DNA of 64,000 nucleotides from Xanthobacter aminoxidans (GTDB taxonomy: Bacteria; Pseudomonadota; Alphaproteobacteria; Rhizobiales; Xanthobacteraceae), in NCBI RefSeq assembly GCF_023571765.1, contig NZ_JAMJXC010000004.1:366137-430136 (forward strand), written 5' to 3'. A model generated the notes under the pieces. That model did no database searches, was not told the DNA's origin, and was given only the letters and a program-made list of their open reading frames with translations. Positions 36,545 to 45,465 of this stretch are shown here, one piece after another; position 1 is the stretch's first letter, and the number at the start of each line of letters is the position of its first letter. The translations under genes were made by a program, and so were the position numbers.

Positions 36545-38733
36545 GGCGCGCGCTCCTTCACCTCGATCTCGATGCGCCGGTTCAGCGCCCTGCCCGCCTC
36601 GGTATCGTTCGGCGCCACCGGCTGGCCGGAGCCGAGCCCTGCCGCCGTCAGCCGGTCGGAGGCTATGCCTTCCGCGCCAAGGGCGGCGACCACAGCCTTC
36701 GCCCGCGCCTCCGACAGACGCAGATTGGCTGCTCCATCGCCAACGCCGTCCGTATGGCCGGACACACGCACCAGACTGTCCGGGCATCGCTTCAGCACGG
36801 CGGCGATACGATCCACGAGGCCGCGGCTCAGGGCATCGATGTCCGCAGTGGCGCCGACGAAACGGACCGTTCCCCGCGACAACAGCTCGCCGACCAGCCG
36901 GCCGCATTCCGCGACGCTCACCGGCGGGGCGGGCGGGGCGAGCTGGAGCGCCGTCTCGATCACGAACGGCGGCCGGGCCGCGCGCTTGAGCGCGGCCTCC
37001 ACCTCTCCGCCCACGGTTGCGTCGAGCACCGTTCCGCTCAGGCGCATCTGTGCATCGGCGACGCTCAGTTCGCCGGAGGAAAGACGGGACAGTTGCGCGA
37101 GCCCGGCGAGCACCGCGTCGCGGAAGCCGGACGGCGCTCCGCCGCCGACCGCCGACACGTCATTGACCTTCTCGCGCAGGAAATCGCGCTCCAGCGCGGT
37201 CTTGATGGCGACGTGGGCCGCCTCATCCGGATAGAAGCCGGAGACGGTCAGCTCGCCGCCCTCCCGCCGCACCGAGAAGACGTAAGGCGAGATGGACGGC
37301 GGCCGCACGCCCCTGGCATCGACCGTGACGCCGGCCGGCGGCGTGCGTACCGCCTGCACCACGGCGAGATAGCCCGCGGAATCGGCCGCCTCGCCCGACA
37401 GCACCATCCGCGTGCCCGTCACCTCGGCCGAGCCGGCATGCATCCGGGCGAGCTGGGCGACGGCAAAGCTGGCGGCGCTCGCCCACACCTCGGGCGCCGG
37501 ACCGCCAGAGGCGAGTTGCAGATCGTCGGCGACCGGCATGCCCTGAAAGCCCGAACGCGCGGCATCCAGCAGCAGGCGGCGGGCCTCTTCGGACGGCGCG
37601 AAGCCGGAAAGCTGCACCTGCTCGGGGTTGCGCTCGATCTGCCAGGTAAACGGGGAGGCGCGCGGCGGCTCGACCGCGAAGCGCACGATCTGGAAGCCCT
37701 CGGGCGGTTGCCGGCGCAGCGTGAGGAGGATGTCGAAGGAGGTGAAACTGGGCGCGACGCCCTCGATCGAAAGGGTCGAATCGGAGAGCGTCACCCGGCC
37801 CTCCGGAAGCTGGGCCAGGGCCGAGCCGGCAAAGCGCACCGCCCGCATCCAGAGCTCCGCGCTCGGCGCGCCGTCGGCGAGCAAAGTGTCGTCCTTGATG
37901 CCGATGCCCGGCACGGTCGAGGACAAAGCCTTCGCCACTTCGGCCCGCGCCTCGGCCGAGGGAACGTAGCCGCTGAGCCGCAGCACCGTGCCATCGCGCA
38001 CCGCCGACCACAGGAACGGGGCAGCGACCGGCGGGCGCACCTCGAAGCGCGCGAGCACCATGCCGCCGGGCAGCGGGCCGTGCAGGGTCTGGGCCAGTTC
38101 GTCATAGCTCGCGAGGTCGCGCGCCCGCCCCTCCAGCGCAATCGCGCCATCCGACAGGGTGAGCCGACCGGACGGCAGGCGCTTCAGCTGGCCGAGACCG
38201 AAGATGACCAGCGCGGCGAAATCACCGGGCGGTGCACCGCGGGCCCGCACCAGCCGGTTCTGCCCGGTCACCTGGTCCCCGCCACTGCGGGCAGCCGCGA
38301 CGATCCGCACCAGGCCATCGGCGGAGGGAACGTAGCCATCAACGGCGATCGTGCGTCCGTCCTTCACCGCGCTGAAGGTGAAGGGGTGCCGTTCCGGCAG
38401 CAGGGTGGTTACGTCACGCACCACGCGGACGCCGAACAGGCCTTCCAGCGAAGCGCGCACCTTGGTCCGCGCCTCCTCGGCGAGGGCCTCGCCCTCCAAG
38501 GTGGCATCGCGGCCCTGAAAGCGGGCCGAAGCCCAGGATTCGCCCGTCCGCGCGAGAACGTCGCGCGCCGCCGAATCGAGGTCGGCCTGGATAGGCCCGC
38601 GGCCGAACAGGATGGCGAAGACCGTGAGCGTGGCGAGGGCTGCGAGGCCGGCCGCCAGAGGCCACAGGCGTCGCCAGATCCCGCCCCGGCGCGGCTGGAC
38701 CTGCCGGGGCCCGTCCTCGCCCGCTCTTTTCAC
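36541..38733 (-). CDS. OmpA-like protein with four tandem BON-type modules
   Basis: 730 aa from the GTG at 38733 (738 from a GTG at 38757; start uncertain). A single N-terminal membrane segment (LAAGLAALATLTVFAILF) anchors it. Then follow four modules, each with a PF-x-W/F-S-x(5)-G-x-(L/V)-x-G-(Y/F)-x-P strand block, similar to paired BON domains (VAVDGYVPS, LRLSGYVPS, VQLSGFAPS, LTVSGFYPD). The C-terminal OmpA domain binds peptidoglycan: VRFVGATADIDALSRGLVDR, VSGHTDGVGDGAANLRLSEA and NRRIEIEV. This layout recalls the mycobacterial ArfA/OmpATb (BON plus OmpA). It forms a coupled cassette with the two genes below it. Confidence 0.87.
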   Translation of the reverse strand: MKRAGEDGPRQVQPRRGGIWRRLWPLAAGLAALATLTVFAILFGRGPIQADLDSAARDVLARTGESWASARFQGRDATLEGEALAEEARTKVRASLEGLFGVRVVRDVTTLLPERHPFTFSAVKDGRTIAVDGYVPSADGLVRIVAAARSGGDQVTGQNRLVRARGAPPGDFAALVIFGLGQLKRLPSGRLTLSDGAIALEGRARDLASYDELAQTLHGPLPGGMVLARFEVRPPVAAPFLWSAVRDGTVLRLSGYVPSAEARAEVAKALSSTVPGIGIKDDTLLADGAPSAELWMRAVRFAGSALAQLPEGRVTLSDSTLSIEGVAPSFTSFDILLTLRRQPPEGFQIVRFAVEPPRASPFTWQIERNPEQVQLSGFAPSEEARRLLLDAARSGFQGMPVADDLQLASGGPAPEVWASAASFAVAQLARMHAGSAEVTGTRMVLSGEAADSAGYLAVVQAVRTPPAGVTVDARGVRPPSISPYVFSVRREGGELTVSGFYPDEAAHVAIKTALERDFLREKVNDVSAVGGGAPSGFRDAVLAGLAQLSRLSSGELSVADAQMRLSGTVLDATVGGEVEAALKRAARPPFVIETALQLAPPAPPVSVAECGRLVGELLSRGTVRFVGATADIDALSRGLVDRIAAVLKRCPDSLVRVSGHTDGVGDGAANLRLSEARAKAVVAALGAEGIASDRLTAAGLGSGQPVAPNDTEAGRALNRRIEIEVKERAP

Positions 38734-38875
38734 CTCGCCTTGCCGCACCACGCACACCCCGCTGTCCGCCCCACTCTCGGGAGCCGGAAGGGGACTTCAG
38801 CATAATTCGCCGTCGCACCGGAAGCCTCGCGGGCGAAGACGGCATTAGAGGGGCGAGGCGGTGCGCCGGACGCCC

Positions 38876-40195
38876 TCAGAAATCGCGGGAGATGAACAGC
38901 AGCACCTGTTGCGCCCCCACCGAAGATTGCGCCGGCGAGAAGGGCGTTAGCCTGTAGTTCGTCGCGGCATTGGAATTGTAATCGTATTGCAGGGCAACGG
39001 TGAATTGCTTCACGGGCGTGAAGGCCAGGTAGCCGCCGACATTGAGGTTCGTGCCACCGGATGCGCCGTATGAGGCCTGCACGCCAGTATTGTTGAAGTC
39101 GTAGGCTGCATAGCCTCCGAAAAGGGCCGAACTCCAATGCTCGTTCCAATTGTGCAGGAACGAGGCCGTGGCGCTCCAGCCGGACACCTTGTGCACCTCG
39201 CCGAAGGCGCCGAGGAAGGCGTCCGGCGGGTCGTAGGCCCCGGATGGATCCTGCAGCCCCAGATAAGAGGTGGCGCCCTTCGCGTATGCCGCCTGGAGAT
39301 AGAGCGTGTCGCCCTCGCCGAACGCGGGCAGGTTGAACATGGCGCCCGCCTGAAGCGCATAGCCCCAGCCGCCGTTCACCGTGGCGAGGGGCGTATCCAG
39401 CGTGGTCGCGCTGACCTGATGCAAGGCGCCGGACAGCTGGAGGGTGCCCCACGACGCCTGTGATTTCAGGTTGGCCACCACGTCCGGAGCCCCCACCCCG
39501 GCCTGGTAGTCAGCCGGGCCGAAGAGGCTGGGGCTGCGGGCAAGAATGCCGCTCTGGCGGTCCGCCGCGTCTTCCAGGGCGAGGCTCGTGCTGAGGCTCC
39601 GCGAGAGCTCGTAGGTGTAGGCGATCAGGTTCAGGCGGGTATCGTCGCCAATGGTGGCGGCGTCGGTGCCGAACACGTTGGCGTTGCCGTAGAAATCGAA
39701 GACGGACTGGGTGTGGCCGACGGTGAAGCCGGCGAACTGCACGTAGATGTCGCGCAGGTCGAGCTGGGCGGATTTGTTCCCGGTCGGTGTGTTCGGGCCA
39801 TCGGACCAAGGGTCGGACGTGCGCCACTGGTAGCGGGTTTCGAAATAGCTTCGAACGACACCATATTCGGTGTCGGTACGGGTATCGATGATGACGGCGC
39901 CCGTGGCGATCGAATATGTCTTGTCGTAATTCGGCGGGTAGGCGGAATAGGTGTTGTAATAACCCTCGACCCAAAGGTATCCGCCGATGCGCAGGCAGGT
40001 GTCCGTGCCCGGGATGAAGAAAAACCCCGGCCCCTGTGCCGTGCACGCCCTCACGCGGCCGTCGGTTGCAGGGGGCGAGAGCAAGTCGGCGGCCGCCGCC
40101 TGCCCCTGCGCCCAACCGGCAACGATCCCGCCGACCGCTCCGAGAAGGATCAGGCAGGGGAGACGGCGCATTACGATGGCGCGGGCGACCGGCAT
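38876..40195 (-). CDS. Omp2-family porin, copy 1
   Basis: 439 aa outer-membrane porin. Signal peptide about 1-35 (MRRLPCLILLGAVGGIVAG), then the family start CTAQGPGFFFIPGTDTCLRIGGYL and a C-terminal final Phe (FISRDF), which is the outer-membrane assembly signal. It belongs to the rhizobial/Brucella Omp2 group. ATG at 40195 follows GAGGGATCG. The related gene 380 bases upstream is on the same strand. It is shorter than copy 2, with many small differences, so the two are old paralogues. Confidence 0.92.
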   Translation of the reverse strand: MPVARAIVMRRLPCLILLGAVGGIVAGWAQGQAAAADLLSPPATDGRVRACTAQGPGFFFIPGTDTCLRIGGYLWVEGYYNTYSAYPPNYDKTYSIATGAVIIDTRTDTEYGVVRSYFETRYQWRTSDPWSDGPNTPTGNKSAQLDLRDIYVQFAGFTVGHTQSVFDFYGNANVFGTDAATIGDDTRLNLIAYTYELSRSLSTSLALEDAADRQSGILARSPSLFGPADYQAGVGAPDVVANLKSQASWGTLQLSGALHQVSATTLDTPLATVNGGWGYALQAGAMFNLPAFGEGDTLYLQAAYAKGATSYLGLQDPSGAYDPPDAFLGAFGEVHKVSGWSATASFLHNWNEHWSSALFGGYAAYDFNNTGVQASYGASGGTNLNVGGYLAFTPVKQFTVALQYDYNSNAATNYRLTPFSPAQSSVGAQQVLLFISRDF

Positions 40196-40496
40196 CGATC
40201 CCTCTCGCGGTACTCACAAGCGGCCAGCAGCCGGCTCAACGTGCGCAGACGCGCAAATCCGCCATTGCCACCTCTAGATGGCACTCACGGAACAACTCGC
40301 GCGGTCGGCGCTGGAAGCGGCAAAATGAAAACACCGCGCCGCGATCCGCTCAAGCGCAGCATAACGTCAAGTAGATTCGAGCGATGCCGAAATCATGCGG
40401 GCGCCAGAACTTGGTGGCGCGGCTGGCAAATCAACGCGCACTGTAGGGCGCGACCTGGTCTCGAACAAACGTCGTACTGGCTTACGCAGACGAAAA
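40196..40496. other. Upstream region of porin copy 1
   Basis: About 300 bases before the tandem terminators. No gene was recognised. It must carry the promoter of porin copy 1. Confidence 0.4.
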
Positions 40497-40517
40497 ACTC
40501 CTGCAGGGTGCAGGAGT
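40497..40517 (-). terminator. Second terminator after porin copy 2
   Basis: Perfect 9-bp stem ACTCCTGCA / TGCAGGAGT with a GGG loop. On the - strand it is followed by TTTTT. It lies 14 bases beyond the first terminator. Confidence 0.8.
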
Positions 40518-40530
40518 GCAGACAAAGAAA

Positions 40531-40556
40531 AACCCCGGTGGTTGCCCACCGGGGTT
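40531..40556 (-). terminator. First terminator after porin copy 2
   Basis: Perfect 11-bp stem AACCCCGGTGG / CCACCGGGGTT with a 4-base loop and a - strand T-run, 20 bases after the porin stop. Confidence 0.9.
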
Positions 40557-40576
40557 CTTCGTCCGATCGCGAAGGA

Positions 40577-42040
40577 TCAGAAGTTGCGCTGCACGCGGAT
40601 GCCGCCCGACACGATGTCGGTGGAACCGCCAACCAGCGAGCCCTGAGCCTTGCCGGCAGCATTGACCGAAGCGTAGTTGTTGAGCGGCACGGAGCCGTCA
40701 ACCTTGGTGTACAGAACTTCGGCGCCGATATCGAGGTTCTTAACAGGCGACCAGATGGTGTTGAAACCCACCTGCCACATGTTGAAGTCCTGGGCGGCGA
40801 CGATGTTGGTCGGCACCGAGTAGGACAGGTAGCCAGCGTAGATCGCCGACCGCAGGCCGGGGGTCCAGTAGTGGCGGAACTGACCCTGGACGGCCCAGCC
40901 GGTGGTGAGCGCGGGCTGACCGAAGAGGTCGGCCACGGCGTCGGCCACGGTGTAGAAGGCGCCCGACGGGATCAGCGAGCCACCAACCTGGGTCAGGCTG
41001 ATGGAGCCGACCGAGGTGGAACGACCCTGCGCGGTGCCGGACAGGCCGATGTAGGACGCAGCGCCCTGCTCGTAGTTGGCCTGCAGGTAGAGGCTGTCGC
41101 CGGCGGCAAGCATCGGGAGCTTGAACTCGGCGCTGCCGCCGAGAGCCCAGCCCCACTGGCTGGTGGTGCCCATGCCCGGGAAGAAGCCGGCATAGAGCGG
41201 CAGCTCGGTCACGACCTGATGCAGAGCACCAGACAGCTGAACCATGCCCCAGGCGCCATCATAGCGCAGGTTCGCGACGATGTCGGGAGCCTGCTGACCG
41301 CCCTGGTAGTTGGTGTAGGTCAGGCCGGTCGCGCCGGTCGTGACGTTGAACACCGGCTGGAAGGTCGAACCGGTCATCTGCACGCCGGTCGTGCGGTTCG
41401 CGGCATCTTCAACCGACAGGGTCGCCGAGAAGCCGTTGCCGAACTGCGCGGTGTAGGCCAGCATCGTGGTCCACATGTTCGAACCCGCATACGGGGTGGT
41501 CAGCATGTAGCCAACGCCCGTATCGAAGAACGACTGGGTGTAACCGAACGTGAAGCCCGAGAACTGGATGAAGGCGCGCTCGAAGTACGGGTTGTTCGCA
41601 GGACCGACGCCAGCGCCCGAAGACGAGTTCCACTCGATGCCGAAGCGCACGTAGGAGCGGAGCGTGCCGTAATCGGTCTGGGTGCGGGCATCGATGTCCA
41701 TGACGCCGCGGACGCGGGTCAGGTAATCCGGATCATCACCGTCCTTGAAGGGATAGGCGAAAGTGCCAGCGCCGGGACCGTTGAAGTAGGTGCCGGTGTT
41801 GGAGGAGATGGCCGGGTTGAAGGTGCCGACGGAGTTCACATAAGTATCGAAGCGGGCGTAGCCGCCGATCTTGATGCAGGTGTCGGTGCCGGGGATGTAG
41901 AAGTAGCCCGCGCCGTAGGCAGAGCAGACCTTCACGTATTCAACCGGCTTTGCCTTGACAGGCAGGTCGGCGGCCTGGGCTCCAGCGACCGCGACGAGAC
42001 CCGCCGCGCTGCCGAGGAGAAGGCTCTTCACCATCTTCAT
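40577..42040 (-). CDS. Omp2-family porin, copy 2
   Basis: 487 aa, general-diffusion porin of the alphaproteobacterial Omp2 group. Signal peptide MKMVKSLLLGSAAGLVAVAG, cleaved near AQA-ADL, then KPVEYVKVCSAYGAGYFYIPG and the usual GGYARFDTYV. The last residue is Phe (RVQRNF). GGAGG precedes the ATG by 5 bases, so it is highly translated. It has two strong terminators in series. Probably the major porin of this pair. Confidence 0.95.
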   Translation of the reverse strand: MKMVKSLLLGSAAGLVAVAGAQAADLPVKAKPVEYVKVCSAYGAGYFYIPGTDTCIKIGGYARFDTYVNSVGTFNPAISSNTGTYFNGPGAGTFAYPFKDGDDPDYLTRVRGVMDIDARTQTDYGTLRSYVRFGIEWNSSSGAGVGPANNPYFERAFIQFSGFTFGYTQSFFDTGVGYMLTTPYAGSNMWTTMLAYTAQFGNGFSATLSVEDAANRTTGVQMTGSTFQPVFNVTTGATGLTYTNYQGGQQAPDIVANLRYDGAWGMVQLSGALHQVVTELPLYAGFFPGMGTTSQWGWALGGSAEFKLPMLAAGDSLYLQANYEQGAASYIGLSGTAQGRSTSVGSISLTQVGGSLIPSGAFYTVADAVADLFGQPALTTGWAVQGQFRHYWTPGLRSAIYAGYLSYSVPTNIVAAQDFNMWQVGFNTIWSPVKNLDIGAEVLYTKVDGSVPLNNYASVNAAGKAQGSLVGGSTDIVSGGIRVQRNF

Positions 42041-42634
42041 CGTGACCTCCAAGTTTGGTTCCGAGGGAGCGAGTTCCGCTTCGCCGGTGCGGCTGCACCC
42101 CGAGAGGGTTCTTGCCCCGATTCCCATTCCGCGTTCAGACCCCCCGAACGCGGACCGGTCGACCGGGGACTGCCCCCCTTCGTCGCAAAGCCAACATACA
42201 AAAGGCCAACCTGTGATCAATCCAAACCACGCCGTTCACGGCCTCGCGAGGGTGCTTTTCCAGCGGGTGTTGCAGGAATGGCACGCTGGGTGATGGCCTA
42301 CCTTGATACCAAACCCCGGACTGGGGGCTGTGGGGGATGATTAGGGTTAAGCCATTGATAAAAATTGTGTATTTTTGCAACACTCGGCTCTGCGACGTGC
42401 TTGAACTGGACCATTGAGGCTGCCCGTTCTCTCCGGCCGGGGCACCCACCATGGTGCCGCCGTCTTGGGCCGCCGAGCCGGCTCCGGACCCTCGCACGGC
42501 CCCGGTCGTGGTGACGACGGAAGGGGCCGGTGCCCTGCGATTGCGGCAACCGTTTTCGCCGCCGAACCATACCGTGCAAGGGTTTCCCTTATGGCAGCCT
42601 GGCTCGAATCGCGACGCCCGGTTCGCCCAGCCCT
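42041..42634. other. Promoter/leader region of porin copy 2
   Basis: About 590 bases between the porin and the EamA transporter. No convincing gene on either strand. An unusually AT-rich block for this genome (about 42330-42385, with AAAAATTGTGTATTTTTGCAA) is the likeliest core promoter of the porin; on the - strand it has TTGCAA and TTTTAT elements but at poor spacing. Confidence 0.4.
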
Positions 42635-43501
42635 TCAGCGGTGGGCGAAGTGCCGGGCGCCGGCCACGCACAGCACCACCACACCGGTGGCGGCGAACAT
42701 GGGCCACGCGATGCTCTCCCCGAGTACCGCAGCCGCCAGCATCAGCCCGAGGAAGGGCTGCAGCAGCTGCAACTGCCCGACCCCGGCGATTCCGCCCAGT
42801 GCGAGGCCGCGATACCAGAAGACGAATCCCACCAGCATGCTGAACACCGAGACGTAGGCGAGGCCCGCCCAGGCCGGCAGCCCGATTCCCGCCCAGCCAT
42901 CGGGACGGACCGTCAGGGCGATCGCCGCCATGAATGGCAGCGCGAGCAGCAGCGCCCATGAGATGACCTGCCAGCCGCCCAGGCGCCGCGACAGCGTCGC
43001 GCCCTCGGCATAGCCGAGCCCGCAGAGCACGACGGCACCGATCATCAGCAGGTCTCCCGACAGGGAACCGTCCGCGCTGCGTGACAGGGCAAAGCCCGCC
43101 ACGGTCGCCGCTCCGACGCAGGAGAACAGCCAGAACGCCGGCTTCGGCCGCTCGCCGCCGCGGACCACGCCAAAGATGGCGGTCGCGAGCGGCAGCAGGC
43201 CGATGAAGACGATGGAGTGCGCCGCCGTGATGTGCTGCAGCGCCAGTCCGGTAAGCAGAGGAAAGCCGACCACAACGCCGATGGCGACGATGGCGAGAGA
43301 GAGAAGGTCACCCGCGGCCGGCCGCACCTGGCGATGTGCCGCCAGAAACACCCCGGCGATGAGCGCGGCGATGACGGCTCGCGCGGAGGTGAGGAAGAGC
43401 GGCGAGAAGTCGGCGACGGCAAGCCGCGTCGCGGGCAACGAGCCGCTGAAGATGACGACGCCGAGAAATCCGCTGCCCCAGCCGGCTGCATTGCGTTCCA
43501 T
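42635..43501 (-). CDS. EamA/DMT family transporter
   Basis: 288 aa, about 10 transmembrane helices in two EamA halves (for example GFLGVVIFSGSLPATRLAVA in the first and WAGLAYVSVFSMLVGFVFWYRG in the second). Exporters or importers of amino acids and nucleobase-like compounds. Divergent from a MocR regulator across 81 bases, the usual sign that the regulator controls it. ATG at 43501. Confidence 0.9.
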   Translation of the reverse strand: MERNAAGWGSGFLGVVIFSGSLPATRLAVADFSPLFLTSARAVIAALIAGVFLAAHRQVRPAAGDLLSLAIVAIGVVVGFPLLTGLALQHITAAHSIVFIGLLPLATAIFGVVRGGERPKPAFWLFSCVGAATVAGFALSRSADGSLSGDLLMIGAVVLCGLGYAEGATLSRRLGGWQVISWALLLALPFMAAIALTVRPDGWAGIGLPAWAGLAYVSVFSMLVGFVFWYRGLALGGIAGVGQLQLLQPFLGLMLAAAVLGESIAWPMFAATGVVVLCVAGARHFAHR

Positions 43502-43561
43502 GGTGCCTCGCTTTCGCGGCCCGCGATACGCCCGCGCCGGTGGCGGAGACAGCCACACTCA

Positions 43562-43585
43562 CATACAATTCTGCCAAACTGTATG
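43562..43585. promoter_or_regulatory. Inverted repeat between EamA and MocR genes
   Basis: CATACAATT and AACTGTATG pair at 8 of 9 positions with a 6-base spacer, the right arm overlapping the MocR ATG. A likely regulatory site for one or both divergent genes; may also contain a TACAAT -10 element. MocR proteins often use direct repeats, so the operator role is not certain. Confidence 0.4.
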
Positions 43586-45013
43586 AGTCCACGGAGCCAA
43601 ACAGTGGCCTTGCCAAAGCTCGCCACGACGCGCACCGAGGCCCTGATGGCGGAGATTTGGGGCCGCATCGCAGGCGGCGCCCTTACGCCCGGCGATCGGC
43701 TGCCGTCGGTCCGCCGCTTCGCCACGGCGATGGGCGTCTCTCCTTCCACGGTGGTGGAGGCCTATGACCGGCTGGAAGCGGAAGGTGTCATCCGCGCGCG
43801 CCGAGGCTCGGGCTTCTACGTGACGGGCGCGGGCCTGCCACCGCGCGATCCGCCGCTGATGGCGCTGGGCCAGGCGGATGCGCCGCGCGCGCCCGATATC
43901 GACCCCTTCTGGGTGTCGAAGCAGTCGCTCGATGCCGGCCCGTCCGTGCTCAAGCCCGGCTGCGGCTGGCTGCCGGACGACTGGATGCCCGTCGGCGCCC
44001 TGCGGAAGGGTCTGCGAACGCTCGCCCGCGCAGACGGCGCGCTGCTCACGGAATATGGCAGCACGCGCGGCCCACTTGCGCTGCGCCGGCTGCTGCTCGG
44101 GCGGTTCGCCGAGGAGGGTATCGGTGCAACGCTCGACCAGGTGATGCTCACCGGTTCGGGCACGCAGGCCATCGATCTCGTCTGCCGGCTGCTGCTGCGG
44201 CCGGGCGATGCCGTACTGGTGGACGATCCCTGCTATTTCAATTTCCATGCGCTGCTGCGCGCCCACTCTGTCCGTGTCATCGGCGTGCCCATGACGCCCG
44301 CGGGGCCGGATCTTGCCGCCTTCGAGCAGGTCCTCGCGGACGAATCCCCCCGCCTCTACATCACCAACTCCGCGCTCCAGAACCCGACCGGCGCCACCCT
44401 CTCCCCCCAGACGGCCCATCGTGTCCTGACCCTCGCGCAGGCGCGCGGGCTCACCATCGTAGAAGACGACATCTTCGCCGATTTCGAGCCGGCCCCCTCC
44501 CCGCGCCTCGCCATCCTCGACGGGCTGAGCCGGGTGATCCGCATCGGCAGCTTCTCCAAGACCCTCTCCTCTGCCATCCGCTGCGGCTACATCGCGGCAC
44601 GGCCGGAGTGGATCGAGGCATTGAGCGACCTGCAGATAGCCACCAGCTTTGGCGCCGTCAGTCCCGTGGCGGGCGAGCTGGTGGCGGGCATCCTGACCGG
44701 CGGCGGCTATCGCAAGCACATGGAGGAGGTGCGTCACCGCCTGACGCGCGCCCGGCTGGCGGCGGCCGAACAACTCGGCCGGCTCGGCATTGTCCCGTGG
44801 CTGATGCCGCGTGGCGGCTTCTATCTCTGGTGCCGCCTGCCGGAGGGGCTTGAGTCCGCGATGATCGCGGCACGCTGCCGGGGAGAAGGGGTGATCCTCG
44901 CCCCCGGCAACGTCTTCAGCGTGGCCCAGACCGCCGGCGCCTTCCTGCGCTTCAACGTAGCGCAGATGAGCGATCCGCGTGTTCTCGCGTCCCTGGCCCG
45001 GGCCATGGGGTGA
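43583..45013 (+). CDS. MocR-type transcriptional regulator (GntR HTH + aminotransferase fold), copy 1
   Basis: 476 aa. N-terminal GntR winged helix (ALMAEIWGRIAGGALTPGDRLPSVRRFATAMGVSPSTVVEAYDRLEAEG) joined to a fold-type I PLP aminotransferase domain. The PLP Lys lies in GSFSKTLSSAIRCGY, and the substrate loop NPTGATLSP and Asp in VEDDIFADF are present. It probably senses an amino acid or amine and acts on the divergent EamA exporter. A second, unrelated MocR is at 55232. Confidence 0.92.
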   Translation: MSPRSQTVALPKLATTRTEALMAEIWGRIAGGALTPGDRLPSVRRFATAMGVSPSTVVEAYDRLEAEGVIRARRGSGFYVTGAGLPPRDPPLMALGQADAPRAPDIDPFWVSKQSLDAGPSVLKPGCGWLPDDWMPVGALRKGLRTLARADGALLTEYGSTRGPLALRRLLLGRFAEEGIGATLDQVMLTGSGTQAIDLVCRLLLRPGDAVLVDDPCYFNFHALLRAHSVRVIGVPMTPAGPDLAAFEQVLADESPRLYITNSALQNPTGATLSPQTAHRVLTLAQARGLTIVEDDIFADFEPAPSPRLAILDGLSRVIRIGSFSKTLSSAIRCGYIAARPEWIEALSDLQIATSFGAVSPVAGELVAGILTGGGYRKHMEEVRHRLTRARLAAAEQLGRLGIVPWLMPRGGFYLWCRLPEGLESAMIAARCRGEGVILAPGNVFSVAQTAGAFLRFNVAQMSDPRVLASLARAMG

Positions 45014-45024
45014 GCCGGGCGCGC

Positions 45025-45399
45025 CTACATCTCCTCGTTCAGGGCATAGACGCGCAGACGGTGCCCGTCCGGATCGAGCGCGACGAAGCTTCGGCCGAAT
45101 TCGAGGTCGATGGGCGGCAGGGCGATCGCCGCGCCCCTGGCCAGCCATTCGGCGTGCCTCGCATCGACCGCTTCGGGCGCATCCACCTTGAAGCCGATTT
45201 CACAGCCTCCGCCGGCGGCGATCGGCGCAGGCATCACGCCGCTGCGTCCCCACAGGCCGAGGCCCAGACCGGACGGAAGGATGAACATGGCGAAGGTCGG
45301 GCTTGCCTCGACGGGCTGCGTTCCAAGGAGAGTCGCATAGAAGGCGGCGCTCGCCGACGCATCGGCGACGTAGAGGAGAATGTTGTTCTTGCTGGCCAT
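45025..45399 (-). CDS. VOC family protein (glyoxalase-like)
   Basis: 124 aa. VOC half-barrel pattern: NNILLYVADASASAAFYATLL, then FVALDPDGHRLRVYALN. The usual metal-ligand Glu is Arg here (HRLRVY), so metal binding may be altered; function unknown. ATG at 45399 with AGGAACC upstream. It lies 66 bases downstream of the WYL regulator gene, and a copy of the regulator's palindrome precedes it. Confidence 0.86.
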   Translation of the reverse strand: MASKNNILLYVADASASAAFYATLLGTQPVEASPTFAMFILPSGLGLGLWGRSGVMPAPIAAGGGCEIGFKVDAPEAVDARHAEWLARGAAIALPPIDLEFGRSFVALDPDGHRLRVYALNEEM

Positions 45400-45446
45400 T
45401 TGCGGGTTCCTGTCGTGATGGACAGGCCAGACCCTAATGCTCACTG

Positions 45447-45463
45447 CTGCCAGTTTCCGGCAG
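45447..45463. promoter_or_regulatory. Predicted WYL-regulator operator upstream of VOC gene
   Basis: CTGCCAGTTTCCGGCAG, a near-perfect 17-base palindrome. Its reverse complement differs from the site at 46187-46203 at only 2 of 17 positions. It is 48-64 bases upstream of the VOC start. Confidence 0.6.
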
Positions 45464-45465
45464 TA

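Noticed and set aside
42041..42634. Possible gene between porin and EamA transporter
   Set aside because: All frames are Arg/Pro-rich or short; porin leader and promoter explain the space better.
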